Shown here piece after piece: positions 8,602 through 17,772 of a stretch of 64,000 nt of DNA. Location: positions 374,475 to 438,474 of the forward strand of contig NZ_RSEB01000005.1 in assembly GCF_003933745.1 (NCBI RefSeq), read 5' to 3'. A model generated the notes under the pieces. The model was not told where the DNA came from and searched no databases. It saw only the letters and a program-made list of their open reading frames with translations. The first letter of the stretch is position 1. Each line of letters begins with the position of its first letter. Position numbers and translations under genes: made by a program. Source of the stretch: Glycomyces terrestris (lineage in GTDB: Bacteria > Actinomycetota > Actinomycetes > Mycobacteriales > Micromonosporaceae).

Positions 8602-10088
8602 TCCGGTGCCCTTCCGGTCGCGTAGGCCATGACCTGCTGCTCGGTGGCGCCGCCGGGGAGCTCGCCGGCGATGCGGCCGTCGTGGAGGACGACGATCCGG
8701 TCGGCGAGGCCGATGACCTCGATGAGCTCGGAGGCGATGAGGAGCACCGCGAGTCCTTCGGCGGCGAGGTCGCGGACGACGGAGTAGAGCTTGTGCTTGG
8801 CGCCCACGTCGATGCCGCGGGTGGGCTCGTCGAGGACGATGACGCCGGGCTCGGCGGCGAGCCATTTGGCGACGACGACCTTCTGCTGGTTGCCGCCGGA
8901 GAGGAAGCGGACCTCCTGGTCCTCGCCGCGGGCGACGAGGTCGAGGCTGGAGAGGATGCCGGAGACGCGGGCGAGGCGGCGGCGGGAGTGGACGCGGGCG
9001 TTCGCGTCGAGGACCATGCGGGCGTTGGCGCGCACCGACTGCCGCAGGGCCAGGCCCTGGGCCTTGCGGTCCTCGGTGACGAGGGCGATGCCGGCGCCGA
9101 TCGCCTTGCGGGGGCCGGTGATCCGGACGGGCCGGCCGTCGACTTCGACGGCGCCGCGGGTGAAGGGCGCGATGCCGAAGACGGCCTCGGCGATCTCGGT
9201 GCGGCCGGAGCCCTGGAGCCCGGCGAGGCCGACGATCTCGCCGGCGCGCACCTCCAGGTCGATCCCGTCGACCCAGTCGTTCCCGCCGCCGGCGACCTTC
9301 AGGCGGACCTCGCCGGGCGCGGTGCCGGGCAGGGGCGCGGGGAACTGGGCCTCGATGCGGCGGCCGACCATCTTGGCGACGAGGTCGTCGGGGGTGGTGT
9401 CGGCGGTGGCGGTGGTGTCGACCAGTCGGCCGTCCTTGAGGACGGTGATGCGGTCGCACAGGTCGAAGATCTCCTTGAGCCGGTGGGAGACGTAGAGGAC
9501 GGCGGTGCCGCGCTCGCGCAGGCGGCCGACGAGGCGGTAGAGGAGTTCGACCTCGGCGTCGGCGAGCGCGGCGGTCGGCTCGTCCATGCAGACGAGGCCG
9601 GCGCCCTGGGAGAGGGCCTTGGCGATCTCGGTGATCTGCTGGTGCGCGACCGAGAGGGAGCCGACCTTGGCGGTGGGGGCGAGGTCCTCGACGCCGAGGT
9701 CGGCGAGGACCGCGGCGGTCGCGTCGACCATGGCGCGGCGGTCGATGAGGCCGCGCCGCTTGGGTTCGCGGCCGAGGTGGACGTTCTCGGCGACGGTGAG
9801 CTCGGGCAGGAGGTTGAACTCCTGGAAGACCGAGGCGACGCCGGCGTGCTGGGCCTGGAGGGGGTGGGTGAAGGAGACGGCGCGGCCGTCCAGCTCGATG
9901 GTGCCGGCGTCGGCGGTGTGGACGCCGGCGAGGATCTTCATGAGCGTGGACTTGCCGGCGCCGTTCTCCCCCACCAGGGCGTGGACCTCGCCGCGGGCCA
10001 CGGTGAGATCCACTGAGGAGAGCACGGGGACGCCGAGGAACGCCTTGTCGATGCCGCGCATGGCGAGCAGCGGCGCGGTGGCGCTCAT
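8598..10088 (-). CDS. Sugar ABC transporter ATP-binding protein, tandem NBD
   Basis: A 496 aa RbsA/MglA-type protein with two nucleotide-binding domains. The first has Walker A GENGAGKST near residue 38, a modified signature (LSVAHQQ) and Walker B CMDEPTAAL. The second has a degenerate P-loop (GLQGSGRTE), an intact signature LSGGNQQ and VLDEPTRGID. This asymmetry is normal for carbohydrate uptake transporters class 2. It is coupled by 4 nt overlaps to the genes on both sides. Confidence 0.93.
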   Translation of the reverse strand: MSATAPLLAMRGIDKAFLGVPVLSSVDLTVARGEVHALVGENGAGKSTLMKILAGVHTADAGTIELDGRAVSFTHPLQAQHAGVASVFQEFNLLPELTVAENVHLGREPKRRGLIDRRAMVDATAAVLADLGVEDLAPTAKVGSLSVAHQQITEIAKALSQGAGLVCMDEPTAALADAEVELLYRLVGRLRERGTAVLYVSHRLKEIFDLCDRITVLKDGRLVDTTATADTTPDDLVAKMVGRRIEAQFPAPLPGTAPGEVRLKVAGGGNDWVDGIDLEVRAGEIVGLAGLQGSGRTEIAEAVFGIAPFTRGAVEVDGRPVRITGPRKAIGAGIALVTEDRKAQGLALRQSVRANARMVLDANARVHSRRRLARVSGILSSLDLVARGEDQEVRFLSGGNQQKVVVAKWLAAEPGVIVLDEPTRGIDVGAKHKLYSVVRDLAAEGLAVLLIASELIEVIGLADRIVVLHDGRIAGELPGGATEQQVMAYATGRAPE

Positions 10089-11182
10089 GCGGGCACCTCC
10101 GCCCAGTCCCTGGCGCGGGCCGAGGCGGCGACGGCCTCGGCGATGCGGGCGGCGCGGAGGCCGTCCGCGAACACCGGCAGCCCGTCGGGGGCGTCGCCCG
10201 CGATGGCCGCGCCGGTGTCGGCGACGAAGGCGTTGAAGCAGTCCTGGTAGCCCTGGGCGTGGCCGCCGGGGACGCGGGCGAGGCGGGCGGCGTCGGGGCT
10301 GAGGTGGTCGGGGTCGCGCATGAGGACGCCGTTGACCTCGCGGCCGCCGATCCACAGCGTCTCGGGCCGCTCCTGGTCGAAGGCGAGGGTGGCCTCGGTG
10401 CCGGAGACCTCGAGCAGGAGGCGGTTCTTGCGCCCGGCGGAGACCTGGCTGACGACCGTGGAGCCGATCATGCCGCCGGCGGTGGCGAACTGGAGCGTCA
10501 CGATGTCCTCTGTGGAGACGTCGCGGCCGCCGCGGCGGCGGTTGGCGGTCGCGAGCTGCGCGGAGACGGCGGTGATGCGGTCGCCGGTGACGAACTCGAG
10601 AAGGTCGCACCAGTGGGAGCCGATGTCGCCGAAGGCCCGCAGGGCCCCGCCCTTGTCGGCGTCCACGCGCCAGTTGTCGTCGTCGGGTCGCAGCAGCCAG
10701 TCCTGGAGGTAGGAGCCGTGGGCGAGGGTGAGGCGCCCGATGCGGCCGGCGGCGACGCGGGCGCGGGCCTCGCGGACCATCGGGTGGAAGCGGTAGACGA
10801 ACGGCACGGTCGCCACCACCCCCGCCGCGGCGGCGGCCTCGGTCATGGCGCGGGCCGTGTCGAGGTCGGTGGCGAGGGGCTTCTCGCACACCACGTGCTT
10901 GCCGGCGGCGATGGCGGCCAAGGCGATCGGGGCGTGGAGGTGGTTGGGGACGCAGACGTGGACGACGTCGGCGGCGTCGATGAGCGCGCCGATGTCGTCG
11001 AAGACCGCTTCGGCCCGCAGCGCGGGGGCGGCGCGGCGGGCCCGCTCGGGGGTCGAGCCGGCGATCCCGGCGACCGTGCCGCCGGCGGCGGCGATGGCGT
11101 GGGAGTGCACCCGCCCCATGAAGCCGGTGCCGATGACGGCGGCGCGGTAGGTCGTCGGCCGAGTGATCGTGACGTGAGCCAT
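10085..11182 (-). CDS. Gfo/Idh/MocA family oxidoreductase, first gene of sugar operon
   Basis: A 365 aa NAD(P)-dependent dehydrogenase likely acting on a sugar or inositol. The Rossmann motif AVIGTGFMGRVHSHA is near residues 12-26, and the family EKPLATDL motif follows. GGALRAFGDIGSHWCDLLEF carries the catalytic D-x-x-x-H. The ATG used here has TACGGT 6 nt upstream and no ribosome site, which suggests leaderless expression; a TTG further upstream (11218) is less likely. The divergent ROK gene is the probable repressor. Confidence 0.88.
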   Translation of the reverse strand: MAHVTITRPTTYRAAVIGTGFMGRVHSHAIAAAGGTVAGIAGSTPERARRAAPALRAEAVFDDIGALIDAADVVHVCVPNHLHAPIALAAIAAGKHVVCEKPLATDLDTARAMTEAAAAAGVVATVPFVYRFHPMVREARARVAAGRIGRLTLAHGSYLQDWLLRPDDDNWRVDADKGGALRAFGDIGSHWCDLLEFVTGDRITAVSAQLATANRRRGGRDVSTEDIVTLQFATAGGMIGSTVVSQVSAGRKNRLLLEVSGTEATLAFDQERPETLWIGGREVNGVLMRDPDHLSPDAARLARVPGGHAQGYQDCFNAFVADTGAAIAGDAPDGLPVFADGLRAARIAEAVAASARARDWAEVPA

Positions 11183-11251
11183 ATGACGACCGTAGGGCAG
11201 ACTTATGACGAAGCACAAGCAAAAGTTGCCCGCGTTATGAAACAGTTATGA
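11181..11251. promoter_or_regulatory. Divergent promoter region with repeated TTATGA boxes
   Basis: The short gap between the operon and the ROK gene holds TTATGA at 11203-11208, 11235-11240 and 11246-11251 and a related ATATGACG at 11181. TACGGT on the minus strand (11189-11194) is the likely -10 of the operon. The direct repeats are the best candidates for ROK repressor contacts or divergent -10 elements. Confidence 0.45.
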
Positions 11252-11252
11252 C

Positions 11253-12488
11253 ATGAGCACGACCGAACCCGTGTGGTTCACTAGTCCCGTGACAGATGGT
11301 TCGACCGAGCGGCACCGGCCGGCCCCAGCGGCCGCCGCCGGGGCCGGCACCCTGCTCCAGCTGCTGCGGGACGGCGTGCCCCGCACCAGGTCCGAACTGT
11401 CCGCCCTCACCGGCCTCGCCCGCTCCACCGTCACCGGCCGCGTCGACGCGCTCCTCGCCGCCGGGCTCATCGCCCCCTCCGGCGAGACCGCCTCCACCGG
11501 CGGCCGGCCCCCGGCCACGTTCGCGTTCAACCCCGCCGCGAAGATCGTCCTCGGCGCCGACCTCGGCGCCACGCACGCCCGCCTCGCCGTCACCGACCTC
11601 GCCGGGACCGTCCTCGCCGCCGTCAACGCCGACCTCGAGATCGCCTTGGGCCCCAAGGCCGTCCTCGACTGGGTCGTCGAGCACGGCCGCAAGCTCCTCG
11701 ACGAGGTCGACCGGCCCGCCGCCGACCTCCTCGGCATCGGCGTCGGCCTCCCCGGGCCCGTCGAACACTCTGCCGGGCGCGCCGTGAACCCGCCGATCAT
11801 GCCCGGCTGGGACGGCTTCGACGTCCCCTCCTATGTGCGCGAACGGCTCCCGGTGCCGGTCCTGGTCGACAACGACGTGAACATCATGGCCCTCGGCGAG
11901 CACTTCACCGCCTGGCCCGAGTACGAGCACCTGCTCTTCATCAAGGCCGCCACCGGCATCGGCTGCGGCATCATCGTCGGCGGCCAGGTCTACCGCGGAG
12001 CCCAGGGCGCCGCCGGCGACATGGGGCACATCCGCGTCGCGGGCGCCGACGACGCCCAGTGCCGCTGCGGGAACACCGGCTGCCTCGAAGCCGTCGCCTC
12101 CGGGGCCGCGATCGCCGCGGCGCTCACCGCCGAGGGGATCCCCGCGGGCGGCTCGCTCGACGTCGTCGAGCTCGCCCGCTCCGGCTCCGTCCCGGCCCTG
12201 CGGCGGGTGCGCCAGGCCGGACGCGACATCGGCGAGGTCCTCGCCGGGGCCGTCAACTTCTTCAACCCGTCGATCATCGTCATCGGCGGCTCCCTCGCGC
12301 TCGCGGGCGACCACCTCATCGCGGGCGTCCGCGAGGTCATCTACCAGCGCTCGCTCCCGCTCGCCACCAGGCACCTGCGCATCGCCGCCGCCCGCACCGG
12401 GGAGTCGAGCGGCGCGATCGGCGCGGGCGTCATGGTCATCGAGCACGCCCTCGACCCGGCCCGCCTGAACGCGGGCACCGCGATCTGA
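11253..12488 (+). CDS. ROK family transcriptional repressor
   Basis: A 411 aa regulator. An N-terminal winged helix (about residues 32-80, SELSALTGLARSTVTGRVDALLAAG) is fused to a sugar-kinase fold with GADLGATHARLAV and DNDVNIMALGE. The zinc motif CRCGNTGCLE lies near residues 269-278. It most likely represses the divergent transport/catabolic operon and is released by the imported sugar or its phosphate. No ribosome site precedes the ATG; an in-frame GTG at 11289 is an alternative start. The aldo/keto reductase follows after 26 nt. Confidence 0.88.
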   Translation: MSTTEPVWFTSPVTDGSTERHRPAPAAAAGAGTLLQLLRDGVPRTRSELSALTGLARSTVTGRVDALLAAGLIAPSGETASTGGRPPATFAFNPAAKIVLGADLGATHARLAVTDLAGTVLAAVNADLEIALGPKAVLDWVVEHGRKLLDEVDRPAADLLGIGVGLPGPVEHSAGRAVNPPIMPGWDGFDVPSYVRERLPVPVLVDNDVNIMALGEHFTAWPEYEHLLFIKAATGIGCGIIVGGQVYRGAQGAAGDMGHIRVAGADDAQCRCGNTGCLEAVASGAAIAAALTAEGIPAGGSLDVVELARSGSVPALRRVRQAGRDIGEVLAGAVNFFNPSIIVIGGSLALAGDHLIAGVREVIYQRSLPLATRHLRIAAARTGESSGAIGAGVMVIEHALDPARLNAGTAI

Positions 12489-12514
12489 ATACCAACTCGA
12501 TAGGACGGACCACC

Positions 12515-13450
12515 ATGCAGCGCAACACCCTCGGCAAGACCGGACTCGAAGTCGGCCCGCTGTGCATCGGCACCAGCACCATCGCCGGGTTCACCGAGAC
12601 GTACGGGTACGACGTGGACGACGAGCGGGCGGTCGAGACCATCCTCGCGGTCTTCGACAGCGACGTGAACTACCTCGACACCGGCAACAACTACGGCAAG
12701 GACGGCCTCGCCGAGCGCCGGGTCGGCGAGGCGATCCGCCGCCGCGGCGGCCTCCCCGACGGCTTCGTCCTACAGACCAAAGTGGACGCCGACCCGGTGA
12801 CCGGCGACTACTCGGGCGCGCGGGTGCGCCGCTCGGTGGAGGAGAGCCTGGAGCGCCTCGGCGTCGACCGCCTCCCGATCCTGGCCCTGCACGACCCCGA
12901 GTTCATGTCCGGCGGCCAGGACGGCTTCGGCCCCGGCGGCGCGCTGGAGGCGCTGGTGGAGCTGCGGGACGCGGGCGTGGCCGACCACCTCGCGGTCGCG
13001 TCGGGCTCGGTGGAGGTCTCGCAGCGGTTCCTGGACACCGGCGAGTTCGACGTGGTCCTCAACCACAACCGGTTCACGCTGCTCAACCGCGAGGCGCAGG
13101 GCCTGTTCGAGGGCGCGCGGGCCAAGGGCCTGGGCGTGCTCAACGCGGCTCCGTACGGCGGCGGCATGCTCGCGAAGGGCCCGGCGCGGCAGCCGAAGTA
13201 CTGCTACGGCGAGCGCGACGAGGCGTTCGCCGCGAGCGCCTTCGCGATGGCGGAGGCGTGCGAGGCGGCGGGCGTCCCGCTCGCGGCGGCGGCCCTCCAG
13301 TTCTCGACGCGCTCGCCGCTCGTGGACGCCACGGTGGTCGGCGTCTCGCGGCCCGAGCGCATCCGCGAGACCCTCGACCTGCTCGCCGTCGAGATCCCCG
13401 ACGCGCTGTGGGAGGAACTCGAATCCCTGCGCCCCGAGGCCCGCATCTGA
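12515..13450 (+). CDS. Aldo/keto reductase
   Basis: A 311 aa NADPH-dependent oxidoreductase with a TIM barrel. The tetrad is visible as Asp and Tyr in NYLDTGNNYGKDGLAE, Lys in LQTKVDADP and His in LALHDPEF; GVSRPERIRETLDLL near the end is the cofactor-binding helix. It resembles sugar (galactose/fucose) dehydrogenase-type members. AGGACGG precedes the start. Its position after the ROK gene suggests it belongs to the same sugar pathway. Confidence 0.88.
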   Translation: MQRNTLGKTGLEVGPLCIGTSTIAGFTETYGYDVDDERAVETILAVFDSDVNYLDTGNNYGKDGLAERRVGEAIRRRGGLPDGFVLQTKVDADPVTGDYSGARVRRSVEESLERLGVDRLPILALHDPEFMSGGQDGFGPGGALEALVELRDAGVADHLAVASGSVEVSQRFLDTGEFDVVLNHNRFTLLNREAQGLFEGARAKGLGVLNAAPYGGGMLAKGPARQPKYCYGERDEAFAASAFAMAEACEAAGVPLAAAALQFSTRSPLVDATVVGVSRPERIRETLDLLAVEIPDALWEELESLRPEARI

Positions 13451-13501
13451 CCGAGCCCGGCCCGGTGCCGGTGCGCCGGCCACCCTGAAGGCCCGTCGGG
13501 G

Positions 13502-13560
13502 CCCTGGGGTTGGGCCCCCGGTCTGCAATGGTGCCCGGCGGGTACGACAGTCCGCCGGGG
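13502..13560. repeat. Intergenic 59 bp repeat, copy A
   Basis: Aligns with copy B over its whole length with about ten differences. It contains GGGGTTGGGCCCCC-like and CCCGGCGG/CCGCCGGG arms, the latter an 8 bp hairpin around GTACGACAGT. Confidence 0.65.
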
Positions 13561-13573
13561 TCTGACGGCGTTC

Positions 13574-13589
13574 AGCGGCGGCCGCCGCT
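13574..13589. repeat. Perfect 16 bp palindrome between the repeat copies
   Basis: AGCGGCGGCCGCCGCT is self-complementary. It lies midway between the two 59 bp repeats and may be part of the same mosaic element. Confidence 0.5.
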
Positions 13590-13617
13590 CGCCGGGCACC
13601 ACGCAGGTCTTCCGGGA

Positions 13618-13676
13618 CCCCGGGGTTGGGCCCCCGATGTCCAAGCGTGCCCGGCGGGTACGACAACCCGCCGGGC
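13618..13676. repeat. Intergenic 59 bp repeat, copy B, with 11 bp hairpin
   Basis: The second copy ends in a perfect 11 bp stem (13649-13659 with 13666-13676, loop ACGACA). It sits 6 nt after the DUF4132 stop and downstream of the aldo/keto reductase, so it can act as a bidirectional terminator. Confidence 0.65.
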
Positions 13677-13682
13677 GCGGGC

Positions 13683-16600
13683 TCAGTTCGAGCGCGAGAG
13701 GCGCGTCACGGTCCGGAGCGCCTCGGAGATCCGCACCGGGTCGACCTCGCCCGTCTCGGGCAGGCCGACCGAGATCTTCGTGATCGTCTGCTCGCCGTCG
13801 TCGTAGCCGTACCCGGGGTGGACGCCCGGGTCCGAGTTGATGAGCAGGTAGCCGCCCTCGGGGAACCGGCAGAACACGCCGTAGGCGCCCTGCGCGGCCT
13901 CGCCGAAGTGCCAGCCGCGCTTGAGCAGGCCGATGATCGGGCCCGCGCCGGTCTTCGCGCCCTCGAACCGGGCGACCCGCCCGGACTCGCGCTCCTCCGC
14001 CGTCAGCTCGAACACCGGCCGCACCAGCTGCTCGAACGGCTGGAGGATCTCGTAGTCCGCGAAGACCTCGGCCCACGCCTCGACCCCCTTGCCGAGGCTC
14101 AGGGGGTGCGCGATGCGCACCTGCGCGTCCTCCGGCAGGTCGAACGGCTCGTCCTCGACGTCGGCCGGCGTGCGGTCCTCGGCGAGCCGGAACGACCGCC
14201 AGCCGTCCTCAGTGGAGTACTCCCAGACGAGGCGGCCGGTGAGCTGCCACGTCACCGGGTGCTCCACCAGGTAGCGCCGGAACTCCGCCACCGTCCAGCT
14301 GCGGCACTGCACCATCGCGTCCTCCAGGCGCTTGACCTGCTCGGTCGCCGCGGACTTGATCTCCTTGCGCAGCAGCGCGAACCGCTCGTACGCGGGCTGG
14401 GCCAGGTCGGGGTCGTCGCTCACGGCCGGCTTCGGCGCGCTCGCGCGGCGCTTGCCCTTGGCGTCGACGACGTACGGCTTCAGCGCCTCGTCGAACTTCA
14501 CGGTGAACGCGCGCGGCCCGTAGTCGAGGACGAGCGGCGCGTCCGAGGAGAGCCCGAAGTCCGGCACCAGCCGGTCGGCGAGCTGGTCGAGGGTGAGCTC
14601 CAGCCGCTCGGCGATGACCTCGATCTGCGCGGCCGCGGTCTTCTTGAGCGCCTTGAACTTCGCGTTCGAGGCGATCGACTGCACCGACCGCAGCGCGGCC
14701 TCCGACCCGATGTGGCCGAGGATCTCCAGGCCCCGCACCGCCTTGCGGTTCTGGCTCTGGCCGGGCCATTCGCGGATGAGCGCGGTCAGGCCCCGCACGG
14801 TGCGGTCGTCGGCGAACCGGCGCAGCTGGTCCATCGCCCAGCCGTCCTTCGACGGCGAGCCCACCGAGAGCCACAGCTCGAACAGGCCCCACGAGAACGC
14901 GGTGAGCGACACCGGGTCGCATTCGGCCGCAAGGAGGTCCGCGCCCGGGTAGAGCCGGTCGGGGTCGTCGAGCGCGAGCGCCGCGATGAACGTGCGCACC
15001 GCGTCGGCCGGCAGCGCGGCCCCGCGCCCCCGCAGCAGCAGCGGCGGGAGCATCCCGGGGTCGGCCCAGGCCGGGGCCTTGGAGACGCGGCGCTGCGGGT
15101 CGAGCGGGTCGGCGTCGACGATCGCGGCGACCGCCGCGGCGGCTTCGGGCCCGTACGCGGCGGCCTGCTCGTCGAGGACGGGCCGGTGCGCGGCGGCGAG
15201 GTGCCGGAGCGCCTCGGCCGCGCTCAGGCGGCGCTTGGCGTCCTTGCCGAGGGCGTCGGGGATGAGCAGCGCCGCGGCGTCGGCGGCGTGCCGGTCGAGC
15301 CAGGCGCGGCCGAGCGCGCGGTCGCCGCGGGGGCGGGCGACGAGGTCGGCCGCGACGCGGGCGGCCTCGACGTGCACGAAGGGCAGCAGGACGCTGCGCA
15401 TCGAGGGCCGCTTCTTCGCGAGTTCGAGGACCCGCGAGGCGGCCTCGTCGCCGAACCTGGCGAGGATGGCGCGGAGGGTCCCGACGTTCTCCAGCTCGGA
15501 GAGCCCGCCCTCCCACAGCGCCAGCGCGGCGCGGGCCTCCTCGTTGCTGGACCAGGCGAGGTACTGGCCGAAGTAGTAGTGCTTCGGGTCGGGGCCGTTC
15601 GGCATCATGCGGCCCCACCGCGCGGGGTCGTTGATGAAGTAGGAGGCCCAGGAGCCCGGCACGATCTTCCGCCACTCCTCGCGTTCACCCGGGGCCCAGC
15701 GGAGTTCGTTGACGTCGGGGGCGGCGAGTCCGGCGACGGCGGTCTTGGCGGCCTTCCCGAACGGCGCCCACGGGGGCGTGGCGAAGGCGTCGGGGAGCGT
15801 CTCGGCGACGGGGTGGCGGCGGGTCGAGGCGAGGAGCTCCTCGACCACCGCGCGCCGTTCGGCGTCGAGGTCGGGCAGGCGGTGCTTGAGGCCGAGTTCG
15901 ATGACGAGACCGGCGATGCGGGCCCGGGCGTGGGGCGGGGCCGTCGGCGCGGTCGCGGCGACGGCGCGGAGCGTGCGCACCGGGAACCGGCCGGCGGCCT
16001 CGCGCAGTGCGGCCAGCGCCTGGGGGCGGACGGTGTGCTCGGTGAGGTAGGCGATGCCGTCGTCGGAGGGGAGCCGGGCGATGAGGTCGTAGATGCGCTC
16101 GCGGTTGTCGGCGCTGGGCTTCGCGTCGCCGTCGAGGGTGGCGGTGAGGAGCGGGAGGGCGTCGGTGCCGAGGGTGTGGGCGAGCCTGGCGAAGGAGGGC
16201 TCGTCGAGCCAGGGCTCGTCGTCGAGGGCCTTGATGCCGATGAGGTCGAGGTGCTCGGCGGTGGAGGCGATCGCCCAGACGATGTTGGCGCCGTGGGTGT
16301 AGCGGCGGTGGGAGGCGAAGACCGTGCAGGCGTCGCGGACCCAGTCGTCCTGCTTGGGCATGAGCATGGCGGCCACGAGCACGTGCGCGTCGGAGGTGCG
16401 CCTCGCGGCGAGGGCGTTCCGGGCCCGCTCGTAGTCCTCATCGGACATCGCGGCGAGGAGTGAGCGGGTCTCGGCGAGGGCCGTGAAGGCGTGGAAGCGG
16501 TGCCGGGTGATGCTGTAGACCGAGTGCGGGCTGAAGTCGAATCGGGAGCCGGTCGGGTGGTGCTCCCTGCTGCGGTGCCAGACCAGGGAGTTGGCGAACA

Positions 16601-17033
16601 GCTCGGCGACGGCCTCGACGGCGAACACGGCGCCGTGCCGGGCCGTCCAGGCGCGCATTGCGATGCGGTGGATCTCCTCCTGCCGGCCGCCGGTCACGGA
16701 GCGGAGGTAGTGGGGGGTCCCCTTGTGCGCCAGGCGGTCGAGGAGGGCGACGGCGAGCGCGGCGGCGTGGGGGTCGGTCTCCTGGGCGATGCCGGAGCGC
16801 AGCGTCTGCTCGACCGGGGTCCCCTTGACCACCTCGAACGGGGCTTCGAGGGCTTCGGAGTGGGCGGTGAAGAGGTCGAGGAGGCGTTGGGGCGCATCGG
16901 GTTCGGCGGGGACGGGCCGGGGCGTGCCGCGGCCGCGGCGGTCGAGGAGGTGTTCGGCCCAGTCCTGCGGGAGCGCGGGCGCGTCTTCACCGGGGACGGA
17001 GGAGGAGCGGTTCAGGTTCACGTGAGCGAGCAT
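13683..17033 (-). CDS. Very large DUF4132 domain protein
   Basis: A 1116 aa, apparently cytoplasmic protein with no signal peptide or membrane segment. The first two thirds are alpha-helical with HEAT-like stretches (for example WPGQSQNRKAVRGLEILGHIGSEAALRSV, read in pieces). The C-terminal part around residues 790-1000 matches what I know of DUF4132 (MolR-like): LVPDFGLSSD, VKFDEALKPYVVDAKGKRR, MVQCRSWTVAEFRRYLVEHPV and VWEYS, ending in a beta-rich domain. Start chosen at the ATG of MLAHVNL; there is no ribosome site, and TACCGG lies 6 nt upstream. Function is unknown. Confidence 0.75.
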   Translation of the reverse strand: MLAHVNLNRSSSVPGEDAPALPQDWAEHLLDRRGRGTPRPVPAEPDAPQRLLDLFTAHSEALEAPFEVVKGTPVEQTLRSGIAQETDPHAAALAVALLDRLAHKGTPHYLRSVTGGRQEEIHRIAMRAWTARHGAVFAVEAVAELFANSLVWHRSREHHPTGSRFDFSPHSVYSITRHRFHAFTALAETRSLLAAMSDEDYERARNALAARRTSDAHVLVAAMLMPKQDDWVRDACTVFASHRRYTHGANIVWAIASTAEHLDLIGIKALDDEPWLDEPSFARLAHTLGTDALPLLTATLDGDAKPSADNRERIYDLIARLPSDDGIAYLTEHTVRPQALAALREAAGRFPVRTLRAVAATAPTAPPHARARIAGLVIELGLKHRLPDLDAERRAVVEELLASTRRHPVAETLPDAFATPPWAPFGKAAKTAVAGLAAPDVNELRWAPGEREEWRKIVPGSWASYFINDPARWGRMMPNGPDPKHYYFGQYLAWSSNEEARAALALWEGGLSELENVGTLRAILARFGDEAASRVLELAKKRPSMRSVLLPFVHVEAARVAADLVARPRGDRALGRAWLDRHAADAAALLIPDALGKDAKRRLSAAEALRHLAAAHRPVLDEQAAAYGPEAAAAVAAIVDADPLDPQRRVSKAPAWADPGMLPPLLLRGRGAALPADAVRTFIAALALDDPDRLYPGADLLAAECDPVSLTAFSWGLFELWLSVGSPSKDGWAMDQLRRFADDRTVRGLTALIREWPGQSQNRKAVRGLEILGHIGSEAALRSVQSIASNAKFKALKKTAAAQIEVIAERLELTLDQLADRLVPDFGLSSDAPLVLDYGPRAFTVKFDEALKPYVVDAKGKRRASAPKPAVSDDPDLAQPAYERFALLRKEIKSAATEQVKRLEDAMVQCRSWTVAEFRRYLVEHPVTWQLTGRLVWEYSTEDGWRSFRLAEDRTPADVEDEPFDLPEDAQVRIAHPLSLGKGVEAWAEVFADYEILQPFEQLVRPVFELTAEERESGRVARFEGAKTGAGPIIGLLKRGWHFGEAAQGAYGVFCRFPEGGYLLINSDPGVHPGYGYDDGEQTITKISVGLPETGEVDPVRISEALRTVTRLSRSN

Positions 17034-17170
17034 AGGAACCCGGTACGACACGGGCGGGCCGGGGAGCGGCGGCGTCCGGTGCGCCGCGGCGGGCCCGGGA
17101 ACGGGGGTCCCGGGGGCCGCGCCGCGGCGTGTTCGTCCTCATCGGACTGGTTGGCGGGTGTTCATGGCGC

Positions 17171-17743
17171 TCACCGCTTCCGGTAGGTCTGGACGGTCAT
17201 GCCGGAGTCGAAGGTGCGGTTCTCGACGAGGTCGAAGCGCAGGGGCGCGTAGGGGCCGTCGAAGAGCGGGAGGCCGCCGCCGAGGACGAGCGGGTACCGC
17301 TTGAGGACGATCTCGTCGATCTCGTCGACCAGGGAGGCGGCGAGCTTGCCGCCGCCGCAGAGCCAGATGCCCTTGCCCTCTCGGCGTTTGAGTTCGCGGA
17401 CGGTCGCCACCGCGTCGCCGGCGACGAAGGTGACGTCGGGGGCGAGCGCGGGGTCGAGGGTCGCGGAGAACACGTACTGCTCGAGGTGGGCGTACGGACT
17501 CGGGTAGCCGGTCTCCAGGCCGGGCAGGTAGGTGCCGCGGCCCATGATCACGGTGTCGTACAGGCGGTTCGGGGCCCCGGCGAGGCCGACCGCCTCGCGC
17601 GCGGCGGTCGGGACGGTCTCGGGCCGCACCTCGTTGATGAACTCGACGAGGTCGGGCTCGATGGGGAGCCGGTCGTATTCGCCGTTCGGGCCGGCGATGT
17701 AGCCGTCGAGGGTGGCGCCGACGTAGTAGGTCAGCTCGCGCAT
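17171..17743 (-). CDS. Dihydrofolate reductase family protein (RibD C-terminal-like)
   Basis: A 190 aa protein of the RibD_C/DHFR-like fold. The N-terminus reads LTYYVGATLDGYIAGPNGEYD, VIMGRGTY is the NADPH-side motif, and KGIWLCGGGKLAASLVDEIDE is the family core. It is probably an NADPH-dependent reductase of unknown substrate; members are often flanked by TetR regulators, as here. GGAG lies 5 nt before the chosen ATG; a GTG 6 nt further upstream is possible. Confidence 0.85.
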   Translation of the reverse strand: MRELTYYVGATLDGYIAGPNGEYDRLPIEPDLVEFINEVRPETVPTAAREAVGLAGAPNRLYDTVIMGRGTYLPGLETGYPSPYAHLEQYVFSATLDPALAPDVTFVAGDAVATVRELKRREGKGIWLCGGGKLAASLVDEIDEIVLKRYPLVLGGGLPLFDGPYAPLRFDLVENRTFDSGMTVQTYRKR

Positions 17744-17772
17744 ATACACTCCGTTTGAAGTACTATGAATGA

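Noticed and set aside
13626-16463. 945-codon plus-strand frame opposite DUF4132
   Set aside because: Antisense shadow: repetitive Arg/Gly/Glu/Val composition and no start signal, whereas the minus-strand protein has recognisable domains.
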